Positions 47,758-60,000 are shown, counted from the first letter of the stretch. The stretch: DNA of 64,000 bases from Hippophae tibetana (GCA_037013495.1 CM072811.1:40191452-40255451); one strand, 5' to 3'. The notes: a model not told the origin generated them from the sequence alone. Numbers and translations are program-made.

Positions 47758-48267
47758 GGCATTTTTGTGTATATTGTTCATGGATAGAATAACATGTATA
47801 TATGAAGGATAGGAATATACCTTTATTGTATGTGTGGCCATTTGAGAACTTAGAACGTAATAAATCTTGATGAATTTAATTCTCATAGGAATATAGTGAA
47901 TTAATTTAACAAAGTGTGTCTATATGGAGCTCGGAAGAGATGTATGGATAAAATTAGAAGTTTTCGGTTGACAAATTAAATTTACAAAAAATATAAATCA
48001 AGATAAAATGATATGATTCGAGTGGACTAATTTGGTGAAAACTACAATCCTAGAATTTTTCTTTTATTTTTTTATAAAACTTTTTAGTTAGTTAAATAAC
48101 TTCCAATTAATGATTGTTTTGGATAATATCAGAATGAAACAATTTTAGTACTCAAAAAACTATAGTAACAAATCTCTGTGGGAACGATAACTTACTTATC
48201 AAATTTATTACTTGTGACCGTGTATACCTGCACAATTTTATGTTCTCCTAAAAGAGACAACATTGTT

Positions 48268-51081
48268 CTTCTATCTCTGGAGAGTATTGATTAGGAGGTT
48301 TTTCTCGATTGTATCTGAAAGGTATAACATAACCTACAAATGTATCTATAGCATTAGTTTCTAAAGGTGTGGTAGGATATCTTACCTTAGAAGTATTCTT
48401 AGCAGAAGGATCATTGGGTACTAAATAGTAGAGGGGTGCATCAACCATTGCATCTTCTGATGATTCGGGCGCTGGTTCAGCTTCAATTCTTAGAAGGTCA
48501 GTTTCAAGTCTACGTACTAGCTCAACCATATTGTTGGCATCATCTGGGTATGATGGATTGTTACCAATGCCAAACACTTCAACATCAGTCCAATTTCATT
48601 TTTCACCATAAATCTCCTCCTAAAGAGGGAAATTGGATATTGATGATGAGAAAAAAATTTAGATTCTAGGAAAGTGACATCCATGGTAATATAGGTTCTT
48701 TTAGTAATAGGATCATAGAATTTGTATCCCTTTTTTTGTACTCCATGGATCTAGCTAAGTTCATTGATTTTTATAGAGGTGGACAAAAACAACATAACCA
48801 AAAATTCGGGGAGGAATCATAAAAATAGTAGGCAAAGGGACATGATTAGATAACACTTTTAATGTATTATGAAATTGTAAGGCTTTGATGGGCATATGGT
48901 TCAATAGATACATAGCTGTAGGAACAACATCACTTCAGTATCTATTGGGCATATGTGCGCTGATCAATAAGGCACATAAAGTTTCTATGATATGCTTATT
49001 CTTCCTTTCTATAGTACCACTATGTTGTAGATTTTGTGAACATGAGGTTTCATGGAGAATACCATGGCTGTCAAAGTACATCTAGAATGTTTTATTAACA
49101 TATTCCCTCCATTATCAGAACGAAGGATCTTATTTTTTGCAGAAATATTGTGTCTGAACCATGGTGTGAAATGAGTGAAACTTAGCAAATGCTTCATTTT
49201 TGTGTTTTAGAAGGTAAATCCATGTCATTCGTGTGCAATCATTAACAAAATTTACAAACCAATATTGACCCGACGATATAGTGACTGGGGATGGTCTCCA
49301 AACATCAAAATGTACTAAAGTAAAAGGAATCATACTTTTATTCATGCTCATGAGATAAGAAGCCCTATAACTCTTGGCTAAGATACACGTATCACATTTA
49401 AAGTCTAAGTGTGTTATATTTGAAAATAAACTAGATAGTAAGTGCTTTAAATACCCAAATGATGAATGCCTAAATCGATGATGACAACCACATCTATCTC
49501 TCCTTGTTACCAGCCATATGTTGCATATGATTGGCTCTTCTTGAACTGAGGTCATCCACGTAATATAAACCATCCATCTTAGTATCACGCCCAATGATCT
49601 CCTTGGTAAGAATATCTTGAAGGAGGCAAAAAGTAGAATACATCAATACTACACAATTAAGATCTGAAGTAACTTAACTTACACACATCAGTCTCTTTGA
49701 TAGAGATGGTACAAGTAATGTATTAGATAATGACAAGGAAGGAGATAAACTCATTGTTCTAGCCCCTATAATTGAATAAGTGACCACATTGGCATTTGTA
49801 ACATATCTCCATCTCGGCTGGTTTGTATTAGAGAAATCTTTGGGTCAAATGTCATATGGTCTGTAACTCCAAAGTTGAGAATCTGGTCCTCATTATAATT
49901 ATGAGTAGAGATGTGAAATGCTTTACTTGAAGTACCTAGATCCTGCGAAGATTCTACTTGAAGGATTATGGATAATGATGTATCATAGGTAGCCACATCA
50001 GCTCTCCCAGTGTGGTCATCATTAGCAATGGTTTCCTATTTTTTTTGTGCTTGAAGATCATTCCACCAATCTGGACTTCCATGGAGTTTGAATTAGTTTT
50101 CATAGTTGTGTTTGGAGTTGCCATAATAGGTACATTTTATACCATCAAAAGGTGGTTTAGGTTTCGATGAGGAGTTAGATTTCCCACTACCTAGGGAAAG
50201 AGCTCCTGGTTTTGGTGGCATCTGAGTATGGTTTTGCTTGATCCATTTGAAAGCCATAACTACTCCTAGAGTCGTATCTACACCCAAGATCATCACGGTT
50301 TACCTTACCTCTTCCTTGTGAACGAATCTATAAGCCTCTTCCACTGTAGGGAATGGTTGAATTTGAAGTACATCACTTCGAGTTTTATCTAATCTGTCAT
50401 CGAGTCCATCAAGGAAGGTATAAACTCGATCTTCTTGTAAAATGGAGTTGTATTTCTATATGTCAGTCTCATACTCCATCGGGTTAGGACTACAAAAATC
50501 AATTTCTCGCCATAACCCTTGAAGGTCATTATAGTATTTTCAATGGATACACCCGCATACTTCATACGAGTAACCCGACAGCGAAGATCATAAACTTGAG
50601 ACATGTCTATCCCATCAAAATAGGTTGTAGTAGCAGAATCCCAAACCTATTTTATAGTTAGGAATCAAATAAAATTGGTAATCAAGGAAAGGTTCATCGA
50701 ATTGATTAACCATCCCTTGACAATGGCATTCTCAGTGCGTTATCTCCTGAATGAGGGGTCAATTTTTGGAGGCTGAGGAAACTCCCTATTGATATACCCT
50801 AACTTTTCCTTACTAGAGATATACATCTCAACCACCTGGTATTATAAGGCATAGTTGGATTCTCCCAACTTGATACCGATCAAGGTAGTCGAAGATTCAA
50901 TAAGTAGTTATTGTGGGGTAGTCTGAGCTCTAGTCAGGACCTCTGTCATTTTTGTCGTCAGATCATTAAGTATGGAATTAGTGGTTAGGTCTCTAGATTC
51001 CACCAAAGAGTCTACCGGTTCTGGTGGTTTTTTCAGTTGTCACATGATGGTTGGTGATTGAACAACGGTCCTAGTAACCAT
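48268..51081 (-). pseudogene. Copia gag-protease-integrase (upstream half of split polyprotein)
   Basis: Minus-strand copia polyprotein from a gag ATG at 51081, two bases inside the primer site. In order: gag with QVYDLRCRVTRMK (about 50590) and a zinc-knuckle region KCTYYGNSKHNYENC near 50095-50135 (one Cys changed to Tyr). Then a protease where the DSGATDH-type site reads NFGVTDHMTF (catalytic Asp lost), then integrase with RHSSFGYLKHLL, FKCDTCILAKS and LVHFDVWRPSPV. The integrase tail runs to YSPEIEEQ at the insertion point. Several stops and frame slips. It continues at 40126 after removal of the inserted solo LTR. Confidence 0.92.
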
Positions 51082-51082
51082 T

Positions 51083-51094
51083 GCTCTGATACCA
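51083..51094 (-). promoter_or_regulatory. Primer-binding site of the nested copia
   Basis: Perfect TGGTATCAGAGC on the - strand, directly adjoining the end of the 5' LTR (TTTTTTCA). Confidence 0.93.
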
Positions 51095-51361
51095 TGAAAA
51101 AATTAGAAGAGCCAACATTTTCTTTTCTTGGTATTTCGTTTTTATCATTTTTTCCTTTCATTTTAATGTAGAAGGAGTGATGATATATATAAAACAAGCA
51201 AGGAAAGCATGTTGTTGTTGGTCCATTAAAAACTTTTGCTGCCCATGCTCTCTACAAACTATTGCATCTCTCTGTTGTACCCATACATGTACTTCATCTA
51301 TACCCTGTTATTGTTGGCCATACCTGCTACTCCATTTCTGTATTTCCAACTCACGCCAACA
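51095..51361 (-). mobile_element. 5' LTR of nested copia element
   Basis: Partner of 38252-38496. On the - strand it begins TGTTGGCGTGAGTTGG and ends in TTTTTTCA next to the primer site. The eight bases after its outer edge (TTTTCTCA) also occur beside the other LTR, so an alternative outer edge at 51370 cannot be excluded. The TGTTGG start and the aged target duplication favour 51361. Confidence 0.82.
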
Positions 51362-51665
51362 ATTTTCTCACTCCTACAATCTCAGTAATGGTAGACTAAT
51401 TATGGGACCAAATTTTGTGTCATAATTTCCATACTAAAGTTAATATAGCTTATCGATATCTTAATTATACTTTAACTATTGCATGAGAATCTAAAACTCC
51501 GACCAAAAAAAATACACAATTAAAGTTGAGGTAAAAGAAGAAAACACTCTTAATGATGGTATGATGTTTACAAATCTAATGTTGACAAATAAGAAAATGA
51601 TGGTGTCATACCTTAATTTCCTTTCCTTTCACTCGTCACAGAGGCAAGTTTTTCCAATATTAGGG
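51362..51665 (+). pseudogene. Ty3/gypsy gag, right part with damaged zinc knuckle
   Basis: Continuation of the gag at 37725-38251 after removal of the copia insertion. It reads SYNLSNGRLIMGP, then a decayed knuckle CHNFHTKVNIAYRYL (C-x2-C-x4-H-x4-C with Cys and His positions changed), then ENTLNDG- and NLMLTN-like segments. Not functional. Confidence 0.6.
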
Positions 51666-51671
51666 AATCAA

Positions 51672-51755
51672 TGGGAATAACAATATGATTATTTAAATTA
51701 TTAGTATTTATTCAGTTAAGTTTATTAGGATTTGATTATTGTTTGGTATTAAATA
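51672..51755 (+). mobile_element. LTR-like fragment, same family as 31993-32345
   Basis: TGGGAATAACAATATGATTATTTAAATTATTAG and following bases match the block at 31993 at about three of four positions. The match stops at 51755, where another LTR begins. Confidence 0.45.
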
Positions 51756-52119
51756 TGTAACAGACATACGACCTAATAAGTACAGGTATCCTGCTAGGGT
51801 ATAACAAGGATATATGGCTGGCTTAACAAATGGTTTGGGCCCAACGAGCTTGGTAAAGCATACAACCCAATCAACAAAAGTACTTCGCCACAAACTGTGA
51901 GGTCGTGGATGACAAGACCTGGTGAAACTATGATATCCCGACGTGATCAGGGTCCTCTCTCTCCATGAGCAACCTGCATGTAACGACCTCCCTTTATTTA
52001 TGTGTAACACTTGTAACGATATACTTTCTATTTAAACTAGTTCATGTACAATTTCACTACATATTTAACCATGTATACAGGTCACTTATACGTACCTTAT
52101 CACGTGTGTAGGGTGTCAT

Positions 52120-53897
52120 TGATGAGTAAAATTGCCATCGCCAATCCTACCAATACTTTGGTTTTATATTTATAAAACTCTCGCAAGTGCAAGAATCATT
52201 TCATAGAAAATGATAAGTATACTCCCAAGGTCGATCTAAGGAAGGAATATATGTGGTTTTTAATTTATTATTCAAACTTTTAAAAAACAAAATTAAATCC
52301 TAAACATCCTGTCACGATATTTGGGTTTTTGTGTTTCTAATCTAATAACATAAAAATAAACATAGATACAAATTCAATAAATATTGATGAAAATTTTATC
52401 ATTTATAATAGTGGAGTATTTATAGATATAATAACTAAGTTAATTATGTTTGCTCATATTATTTAGGTTATTAAAGATATAAATAGATGTTTATTGATTC
52501 TCTCTTTTTTATATGAATACCACATTTGGTGGGGTTAGATATTTTTTGTTAACTAAATAAATCAATTAACACCTATGGGTGGGGTTGATAACTAATTTGG
52601 TTAATTAAATTAATTCATTTTTTTCTAAGAGATTGAAAATGAACCATTTAATGCCACCTTTGGTGGGGTTAGACAATTTAAACTTTATTCAAGCTGTCCA
52701 AATTAAACCTAAGCATTTAATTATTCGAGTACTAACTTTTAAGTTTTAAAACCACTACTGAAAACATGTTGTTAATACATTTTCAGAAAAAAATTCTTAT
52801 AAAAACTTTGGAAATAGAGCTTCACTCTAACTATCGGGCGATTGTACCAACAAATAAAAGAGCACTACTCTAAATCAGACCGGATAACTAAACCTTAAAA
52901 TGTAATTTTTAGATTTAAGTTTGTAATGAAAAATAATATATTTCTCTCTAACATTCTTAATATAAAATCTTGAATAAAAATAAAATCAATTCATTTTAGA
53001 GATTTTTACCTATTTAATATTTCCCAAGCATAAAAATGTTATTATTATATCATGTTCACAAATAGCCAGCAAAGTTAAATTTAATCGCAGACAAATTAAA
53101 TATAATATTTAAGAATAAAGCATAAAAAATAACTCTAAAGAAAATAAAATCCTTACAGTACTTTGTTGCTATTCCCTTTGCTGGAAAACTCCAAACGGAA
53201 TTTGCAATCTCATTTATTGAATAAAAAAGAAAATAAATTGCAAAAACATAACTAGTGCTTCTCAAAAAGAGAAGAACTCTAAAACTAAGAAAAACTAACT
53301 TAGAAAAGCTAAAAACTAAGAAAAACTTAAAAACTAAGAAATTGAGAGAAAGAAAGAGAAAAAAGATGTGTTTTGAGGTGTGTTTAGTTATGAAAATAAT
53401 GAGGGTATTTATAGGTGAGGATGGGAAGAAAAAAATGGGTGAAAAATGATTAAAAATGGAGAAAACGCGGAGTAGTGAATGATGATGTCATGTTGGTGTG
53501 GACGCAGTAGCGCGCAGATGGGCACATGCGCGTGTGGATAGGGAAGTGCGGCACGCAGGACTGGGCACAGATGGACGTGGAATGGGTGTGCTACGCGCGG
53601 TTGGGCAACTACGTGCACGATTTCCTCTTTTTTGACATTTTTGACCTTTTTGACCCATTTTGTCCAATTTTTCTATATTTGTTGATTTTTCTTCATTTAT
53701 TTTATGAATATATTTGTGATGTATTGCCTCCAGTATTCCTCTTTGAGTCTTTAAGTTACGTTTTTAAGTGAAAATACCTGAAAAACAATAAAAATACCCG
53801 TGATTTCGAAAAGATATATTTATATAAATATATATATTTTTAATCAATTAATGTGCATAAAATCATAGTAATTTTAGTACTTTTTGAGCACTCATCG
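52120..53897 (-). mobile_element. Solo LTR of the Athila/Tat-like family
   Basis: 1778 bp with termini TGATGAGT (left) and ACTCATCG (right; the last base is A in the related copy at 55157). GTCAT is duplicated at 52115-52119 and 53898-53902. On the - strand the order is U3 start TGATGAGTGCTC, a GC-rich minisatellite (53496-53615) and a TATA box CCTATAAATACCC near 53404-53416. Last comes a U5 end containing GATCGACCTTGGGAGTATAC near 52222-52242. Its U3 matches the 3' LTR of the element at 54538-62400. No internal sequence remains. Confidence 0.87.
53496..53615 (-). repeat. GC-rich minisatellite in U3 (solo LTR)
   Basis: Imperfect units such as GCGCAGATGGGCAC, CACGCAGGACTGGGCAC and GTGGAATGGGTGTG form a GC-rich island in AT-rich DNA. 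Confidence 0.7.
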
Positions 53898-54028
53898 GTC
53901 ATACATATATACACCACTTAAGTGAGGAGAATTCAGAATCTATTCATTTGTTCATATCTTCTACTTCTCTCTAAAAATCACTAGAATCCCTAGCCAAAAA
54001 ATTCTCTTCAAACAATTGGCACCGTTTG

Positions 54029-54537
54029 TTTAAATCAAATCTTTCTAGTCCATAGTTGGCATTTGAGACCTCCACTTTTATTACAAGGAGAATTATCTCG
54101 TTTTAGAAACATTTACTCTACACAAAGAAAAGGAGAACATACTTATCTGTGGAGAACGAAGTGGGTTGTTAAATTGGGCCCAACTTGGCTTGAATGAATG
54201 AATTGCATGGTGCGGTCTGCTTATTTTCTTTGTCGCACAAATATCCAGAAAAAAATAGGCTACCTTTATAGTCTTATGGGTCACCGATCTGTTTGGATGA
54301 ACATATGTTCTTCACTCGATGTGATTATAAACATGCAACGCGGTGATACAGTGGGAAACGAGGTATGGGTTGGGTATAAAGTATTTGGGCGAGCTCAGAT
54401 TATTATGATATACCAAGTGAGCTGGTGTTAAATGCGGGGAGTGATGGATGTTGATTCGTTTCCAAAAACAAACCACTAGCTGAACATGGTATGAACCGAT
54501 GGGTGTAGATTCACTTCCAATTTGAAACCAACGCCAT
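54029..54537. other. Non-coding DNA between LTRs
   Basis: Follows a primer-site-like motif and may be leader of the element starting at 51756. No coding homology recognised. A loosely repeated ACCGATGGGTGTAGATT/CACTTCCAATTTG-like motif appears near 54440-54530. Confidence 0.45.
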
Positions 54538-55157
54538 CATGAAGAGAATAAGGGTATTTATAGGTGAGGGTGGATAGAAAAAGTGGGTGAAAAAATGATT
54601 AAAAATGGAGAAAATGCGGAGTAGTGAATGATGACATCATACTGGTGTGGGCACGGCAGCGCGCGCAGATGGGGAAGATGGGTGCAGTGGTGCACGTAGA
54701 TGGGCGCAGGTGCACGCGGACTGGAGCAGGGGCACACACAGATAGGGAAGTGTGGCGCGCGGGACTGGGGCCTTATGGGCGTGGGTGCACGCGTAATGGA
54801 CGTGCTGCGCGCGGCTTCTCGGCGCGACTGGGTGCGTTGTGCGCGTTGGTAGGCGTGGATGGGCGGCTACGTTCACAATTTCCTCTTTTTGACCTATTTT
54901 GTCCAATTTTTCCATATTTGTTGACTTTTCCTCATTTATTTTATGAATATATTTGTGATGTATTGCCTCCATTATTCCTCTTTGAGTCTTTAAGTTACGT
55001 TTTTAAGTGAAAATACCTGAAAAACAATAAAAATACCCGTAATTCCGAAAAAACAAATTTATATATATGTATGATAAAATCTTATAAATATATATATTTT
55101 TAATCAATTAATGTTCATAAAATCATGGTAATTTTAGTACTTTTTGAGCACTCATCA
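54538..55157 (-). mobile_element. 3' LTR (truncated) of the Athila/Tat-like element
   Basis: Begins TGATGAGTGCTC on the - strand at 55157 and matches the solo LTR at 53397-53897, including ACAATAAAAATACCCGT and the GAGGCAATACATCACAAATAT block. Similarity stops just beyond the TATA region at about 54538, so R and U5 are missing. The GC-rich minisatellite (about 54640-54875) is roughly twice as long here as in the solo LTR. Confidence 0.82.
54640..54875 (-). repeat. GC-rich minisatellite in U3 (3' LTR)
   Basis: Expanded array of units like GGTGCACGCGGACTGG, GCGCGCAGATGGG and GTAGATGGGCGCAG; the most GC-rich spot in the window. Confidence 0.72.
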
Positions 55158-57237
55158 CAACCTCCAACCAGCTTCTTGTTAGTCCCTTAGCAAGAGAAAC
55201 GATAAAAACTAAAAATTAAACTATCCTAAATTACTTCCGTGGATTGACACGGTTGCATTTAGCCTATGCAACAAGCCTTTAAACCCCTAGGTTGCCCTAG
55301 TGGACGAGTTTGAGTCTTGTGAGGGTTTTCAGTAATGATACCCACAAACATTGAACTAAATATAAAAATTAAAAAAAATAATAAAAACAATCAACTTAAA
55401 AACTAAAATTACAACAAAATCAAAAATTAAATTTTAAGAATAAAAGAAAACAACATATCACAAAAATGTCTCATACTTTTTAATCTCCTTTAAGATCATA
55501 ATGAAAATCTCAAGCATACGTTATTTTAATCTCTTTAAAAAATCATGATTTATTATAATAATTAGTCGAAAATCATTTTCATATTTCATATAAAAAATGT
55601 ATAAATTTAATTTCATCCAATTTTAGTGTCTAGAATCCGAATTCGCTTCGACTCTATTCCTCACTAGTCAATACTCTCAAAACACTGAATCCTATAGGTT
55701 CAAACACTCATACTAATTTATATGCGAAAGAGTTGATGTATATAAATGAACTAATATGTTCGCATATGTATAAAGAATAAAGGCTCAAAGTGTTATTTTG
55801 ACGTTGATCTCATGAAAGGAATCGAATGTATAAATTATAAAGATATCATATATAAAAATTATTTTCATGCATAAATCAAACTCATTAAGAAAGAATTTCA
55901 AGATATATGCCTTTTACAAATGAATAAAGTGCAATGACGTTTTAGGGAATTACTTCCTATATCTTTCTTTTGTAATTAGTCTTTACTCACAACTTTGTAG
56001 GCAATGTGGGTCATAGTATGTAGATTATACTATATATTCTTTATCTCTCTATTTTTTTCTTTTTTTCTAAAGATATTTTTCAATATATATATTTTTAGAG
56101 AGTCAACCCATGTACAAATTGTAAATTTTTTAGGATTTTGGTGAGCGGTTAATTTTGTGGCTTTTCTGTTTGATTTTGGTTTAAGTCACCCCCCATATAT
56201 GTCTTTTTTTTTTGTAACAGTAATGCACGAATGAGATAAAAGCATATACTATCAATTTCTACTTAAATCATTTAATCTAAGAAAAAATATATATATATGA
56301 CACTCTATTAAGATGAGAAAAAATTCATACATTAAATGCTAATACTTATAGAGATCATCTAAAAAATTGAAGAAATAAGAAATGTGTTTGGAGTAGCAAA
56401 ATATATATTTCACTCTCAATAAAGGAAATTAGGCTCAAATTATATCTCACAAAGATAGTCTCCACTAAAAAAAATTCATAAACACCGATTTTGGGTTTAA
56501 TATAATTTCCACGTCTTATCAAGAAATATTAGTTATTACAAAAACTAACTAATTAAAAAAAATAATTACAAAATATTTCATGATATGTTTTCAAAAATTA
56601 ATCTAACAGTACAAAAGACTTAACTATTTACTTAAATTTGATTTAAAGAAATGATAAATTTTTATGAATTTTTTTTAATTCCAAAAATTAATAAATCACA
56701 CAAAGAAAATAAACCAAACACAATAAAAAATGAAAATGTGAACATAAAAAACAAAATATATTATTATTTTTTTATTTTGTTTTCAATTTTTTTTAAATTG
56801 TTAAATCTTTTTTTTAATTAAGTATGTTAACTTTTCACAACCTCCAACCTAGAATTCACATTGTCCTCAATGTAACAACTGTAAATTAAAGATAAAAAGA
56901 AAAAAAAATTACCTATTTCTTGAGAATGTGCAAGTAGTAATGGAGAAATGCAGGTGCATCCATCATATTCATCAATAAAGTTCACACAGACAGATCGTTG
57001 TGAATTTCTAATATCTCAACAAATATTTTCCGTTTTAACAATTTTAAAATTATTCACATATAATTAAACTAAAATAAACAATAGAAATTAAATAAATAAA
57101 ACAAATAAGAGAAAATTACCTAAAATGATGGGTTGCCTCCCATCCACCGCTTAGTTTAATGTCTTAGCAAGACGTAACTTTATGGTGCTAAGGGTTACTC
57201 AGCCAAATGCAATCCATTTCAGAAATGTTGTTTGGTT
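55158..57237 (-). mobile_element. Post-pol spacer of the Athila/Tat-like element
   Basis: Non-coding, AT-rich region between the integrase stop and 3' LTR. It has the motif GGTGGATGGGAGGCAACCC on the - strand (about 57129-57147), the block shared with 35700-35830, and GGTTGGAGGTTG just before the LTR as a weak polypurine tract. AGGTTGGAGGTTGTG recurs at about 56835-56850. Confidence 0.75.
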
Positions 57238-58340
57238 CTTCTAAATAAGGCTTCACACGATGCCCATTGACATTGAATGTTTTTTGTGTCTTGGAATCCA
57301 ATAGTTCTACTACTCAATGTGCAAATACCTAAACTGTTTTGAATGGTCCATCCCATCTTGATCTCAACTTTACTTGAAACAATCTCAAACGAGAGCTAAA
57401 GAAAATAACTTTCATTCCAGGGTGAAGAGTTTTAGGAACTAGCCTCTTGTCATGATAGCGCTTAGTACGCTCTTTGTATAATTTGACATTCTTATAGACT
57501 TCGTTCCTAATCTCTTCCAAATCATTAAGATTGAGTAACCATTTTTCTCCTACTTTATCTAAATCCATGTTTAACTCTTTAATTGCCCAGTCAGCCTTGT
57601 GTTCAAGTTCAACTGAAAGGTGGCACACTTTCCCAAAGATTAACCAGTAAGGGATCATCCTAATAGGTATTTTGTAAGCGGTGCGGTATGCCCATAAGGC
57701 ATCATTTAACTTAAATGGCCAATCCTTCCTTGAAGAACGCATAATGCGTTCCAATATTCTCTTAATTTTCCTATTACTTACTTCCACTAAACCAGAAGTT
57801 AAAGGATGATATAAAGTAGCTACTTTATGTGTGATGTTGTACTTGTTTAATACTCCATCAAAGATCTTGTTACAAAAATGGATACCTCCATCACTTATTA
57901 TAGCTCTAGGCGTTCTGAACCTACTGAATATTAAATCTTTCAAGAATTTAACAACAACATTAGCATCATTGGTTTTAGTGGGGATAGCTTCTACCCACTT
58001 GGATACATAATCCATAGCAACCAAAATATATTGAAAACCATTGGATGGGGGAAAAGGACCCATAAAGTCAACCCCTCATACATCAAAGAGTTCAACAACT
58101 AAATTAGATGTCAAAGGCATTTCATCTCTTTTGCTTATGTTTCATGTTCTTTGACATCTATCACATTGTGCACAAAACATATAAGCATCTTTAAAAAGAG
58201 TAGACCAAAAGAATTCATATTGTAATACCTTACGGGCTGTCTTTTCACCACCAAAATGGCCCCCATAATGAAGTTCATGAAAAAAAGTTAGAATGCTCTT
58301 ATGTTCTTCTTCAGGTACACATCTTCGATGACTTGATCTT
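57238..58340 (-). pseudogene. Athila/Tat-like integrase
   Basis: Reads, on the - strand, a zinc-finger region (HFGGEKTARKVLQYEFFW, then MFCAQCDRCQR) and the catalytic core [22 protein letters not shown] with [13 protein letters not shown]. The tail has [16 protein letters not shown], then VNGHRVKPYLEE before the stop. The longest open part is 57329-58063. There are stops at the YV*GVDF position and after KTV. Close relative of the plus-strand fragment at 33139-33972. Confidence 0.92.
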
Positions 58341-58390
58341 GACCAATCTTGTATAAATAAGGGTCAACCCAGAAATAGTCCTTAATAGTT

Positions 58391-60000
58391 TTAAAAAAAC
58401 ATTTTCTTGTCCTGATATGAAGTGTTAGGTCGTAAAACACCAGTGGTAAGATAGTTTACAATATCAGCATACCATGGGTTCAGACCTATTGAAAATAACT
58501 GTTCATTAGGAAAGGTTTCAACTATATCTTCATTATTCTCATCTTTAAGAGAATTGAAGTCAGAAATCAACCTAGACAAATGGTCAGCTACTAAGTTTTC
58601 ACTGCCTTTCTTATCCTTGATTTCTAGGTCAAATTCTTGTAAGAGTAAGACCTACCTGATTAATCTTGTCTTGGCGTTTGGTTTACTTAATAGGTATCTT
58701 AAAGCAACATGATCAGAATGCACAATCAATTTAGATCCTACTAAATAAGACCTAAATTTGTCTAAAGAAAACACTATAGCCAAGAATTCCTTTTCAATGG
58801 TGGTATAATTCATTTGGGCATCATTGAGTGTTTTTCTAGCATAGTAGATGACATGCAAACACTTATCCACTCTTTGTCCCAAGACTGTTTCGATAGCATA
58901 ATCAGAAGCATCATACATTATTTCAAAAGGTAAAGACCAATTTGGTGCCATAATAATAGGGGTAGATGCTAATTTCTCTTTCAAGGTATTAAAGGCAATA
59001 AGGCAGTCATTGTTGAAATTAAAATAAACATCTTTTGATAGAAAGTTACATAAGGAACGACTTATTTTAGAGAAATCTTTAATAAATCGTCTCTAAAATC
59101 TTGCATGTCCTAAGAAGCTTCTTATCCCCTTCACAAATGTAGGGGGAAGTAGTTTGGAAATCAATTCAACTTTTGCCTTATCAACTTCAATACCCTTGTT
59201 TGAAATTATATGTCCTAAAACTATCCCTTGTTGAATCATAAAATGACTTTTCTCCCAACTAAGGGTGAGATTGCATTCAATGCATCTTTCTAAAACCAAA
59301 GTAAATTTATGTAAGCAATCATCAAATGAGTTCCCAAAGACAGAGAAATCGTCCATGAAAATCTCAATGAATTTTTCAACCATGTCCGAGAAAATAGATA
59401 TCATGCATCTCTGGAAAGTGGCAAAGGCATTGCATAACCCAAATGGAATTCTTCGAAAAGAAAATGTCCCAAAAGGACATGTAAATGTTTTCTTTTCCTG
59501 ATCTTCTGGTGCTATGGGTACTTGATAATATCCTGACAATCCATCTAGAAAACAGTAAAATTCGTGCCTAGCTAATCTTTCCAACATTTGATCAATGAAT
59601 GGAAGAGGAAAGTGATCCTTTTTAGTATATAAATTTAGTTTCCTAAAATCTATACACATTCTCCATTCAGTGATTATTCTAGTGGGCACTAATTCACTTT
59701 TTTTCATTTTTAACAACTGTTATCCCAGATTTCTTTGGTACCATATGCACTGGACTAACCCACTTACTATCTGCAATAGGATAGATAATTCCTTCTTCCA
59801 ACAATTTAAGAATTTCTTTCTTAACGACCTCTTACATATTTGGGTTTAGTCTTCTTTGGGCCTCTCGTACAGGTTTAGCATTATCCTCCAAGTTGATCTT
59901 GTGCATACACATTATAGGACTAATGCCTCTTATATCCACAATACTCCAGCCTATAGCTTTCTTAAACTATTTAAGCACTTTGATAAGTTCCTTTTCTTGG
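58391..60000 (-). pseudogene. Athila/Tat-like reverse transcriptase-RNase H
   Basis: RT: KSGITVV and ITEWRMCIDFRKLN with FPLPFIDQMLERLA, CFLDGLSGYYQVPIA, TFTCPFGTFSFRRIPFGLCN and a catalytic FMDDFSVFGNSFDDC (about 59310-59350, so the Y/F-x-D-D core is intact). RNase H: FEIMYDASDYAIETVLGQR, YTTIEKEFLAIVFSLDKFRSYL and VHSDHVALRYLL at 58652-58984. Frameshifts separate these blocks and several stops occur in the connecting stretches, so no functional product is expected. Confidence 0.93.

Larger units (their letters stand above)
40132..48262 (+). mobile_element. Solo LTR inserted in the copia polyprotein (split by the CRM-like element)
   Basis: Edges are TGATAATTG at 40132 and GACAACA ending at 48262. 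The five bases TTGTT flank both sides (40127-40131 and 48263-48267), and removing the insert restores the copia reading frame. Excluding the inner element (41501-47757 plus one GGCAT copy), the insert is 1869 bp. It has a TATA box GCTATAAATAAG near 41119-41130 on the + strand and an end resembling large gypsy LTRs (CTCTGTGGGAACGATAA...GTGTATACCTGCACAA at about 48175-48236). No internal coding region is present, so it is a solo LTR left by LTR-LTR recombination. Its family has no other copy in the window. Confidence 0.85.
51756..54014 (+). mobile_element. Gypsy-type LTR with primer site, split by a solo LTR
   Basis: Starts TGTAACAGAC and ends CTTCAAACA. Just inside, ATTGGCACCGTTTG (54015-54028) resembles the Athila-type primer site TGGCGCCGTTGCC (tRNA-Asp) with G-to-A changes. 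With the inner solo LTR (52120-53897) and one duplicated GTCAT removed, it is 476 bp. The second LTR and coding region are not seen, and the following 500 bases (to 54537) are non-coding. Boundaries are inferred from termini only. Confidence 0.5.

Noticed and set aside
54624..55010. Arg/Gly-rich open frame of 128 codons
   Set aside because: It runs through the GC-rich U3 minisatellite of an LTR; GC-rich repeats lack stop codons by composition. No domain is visible.
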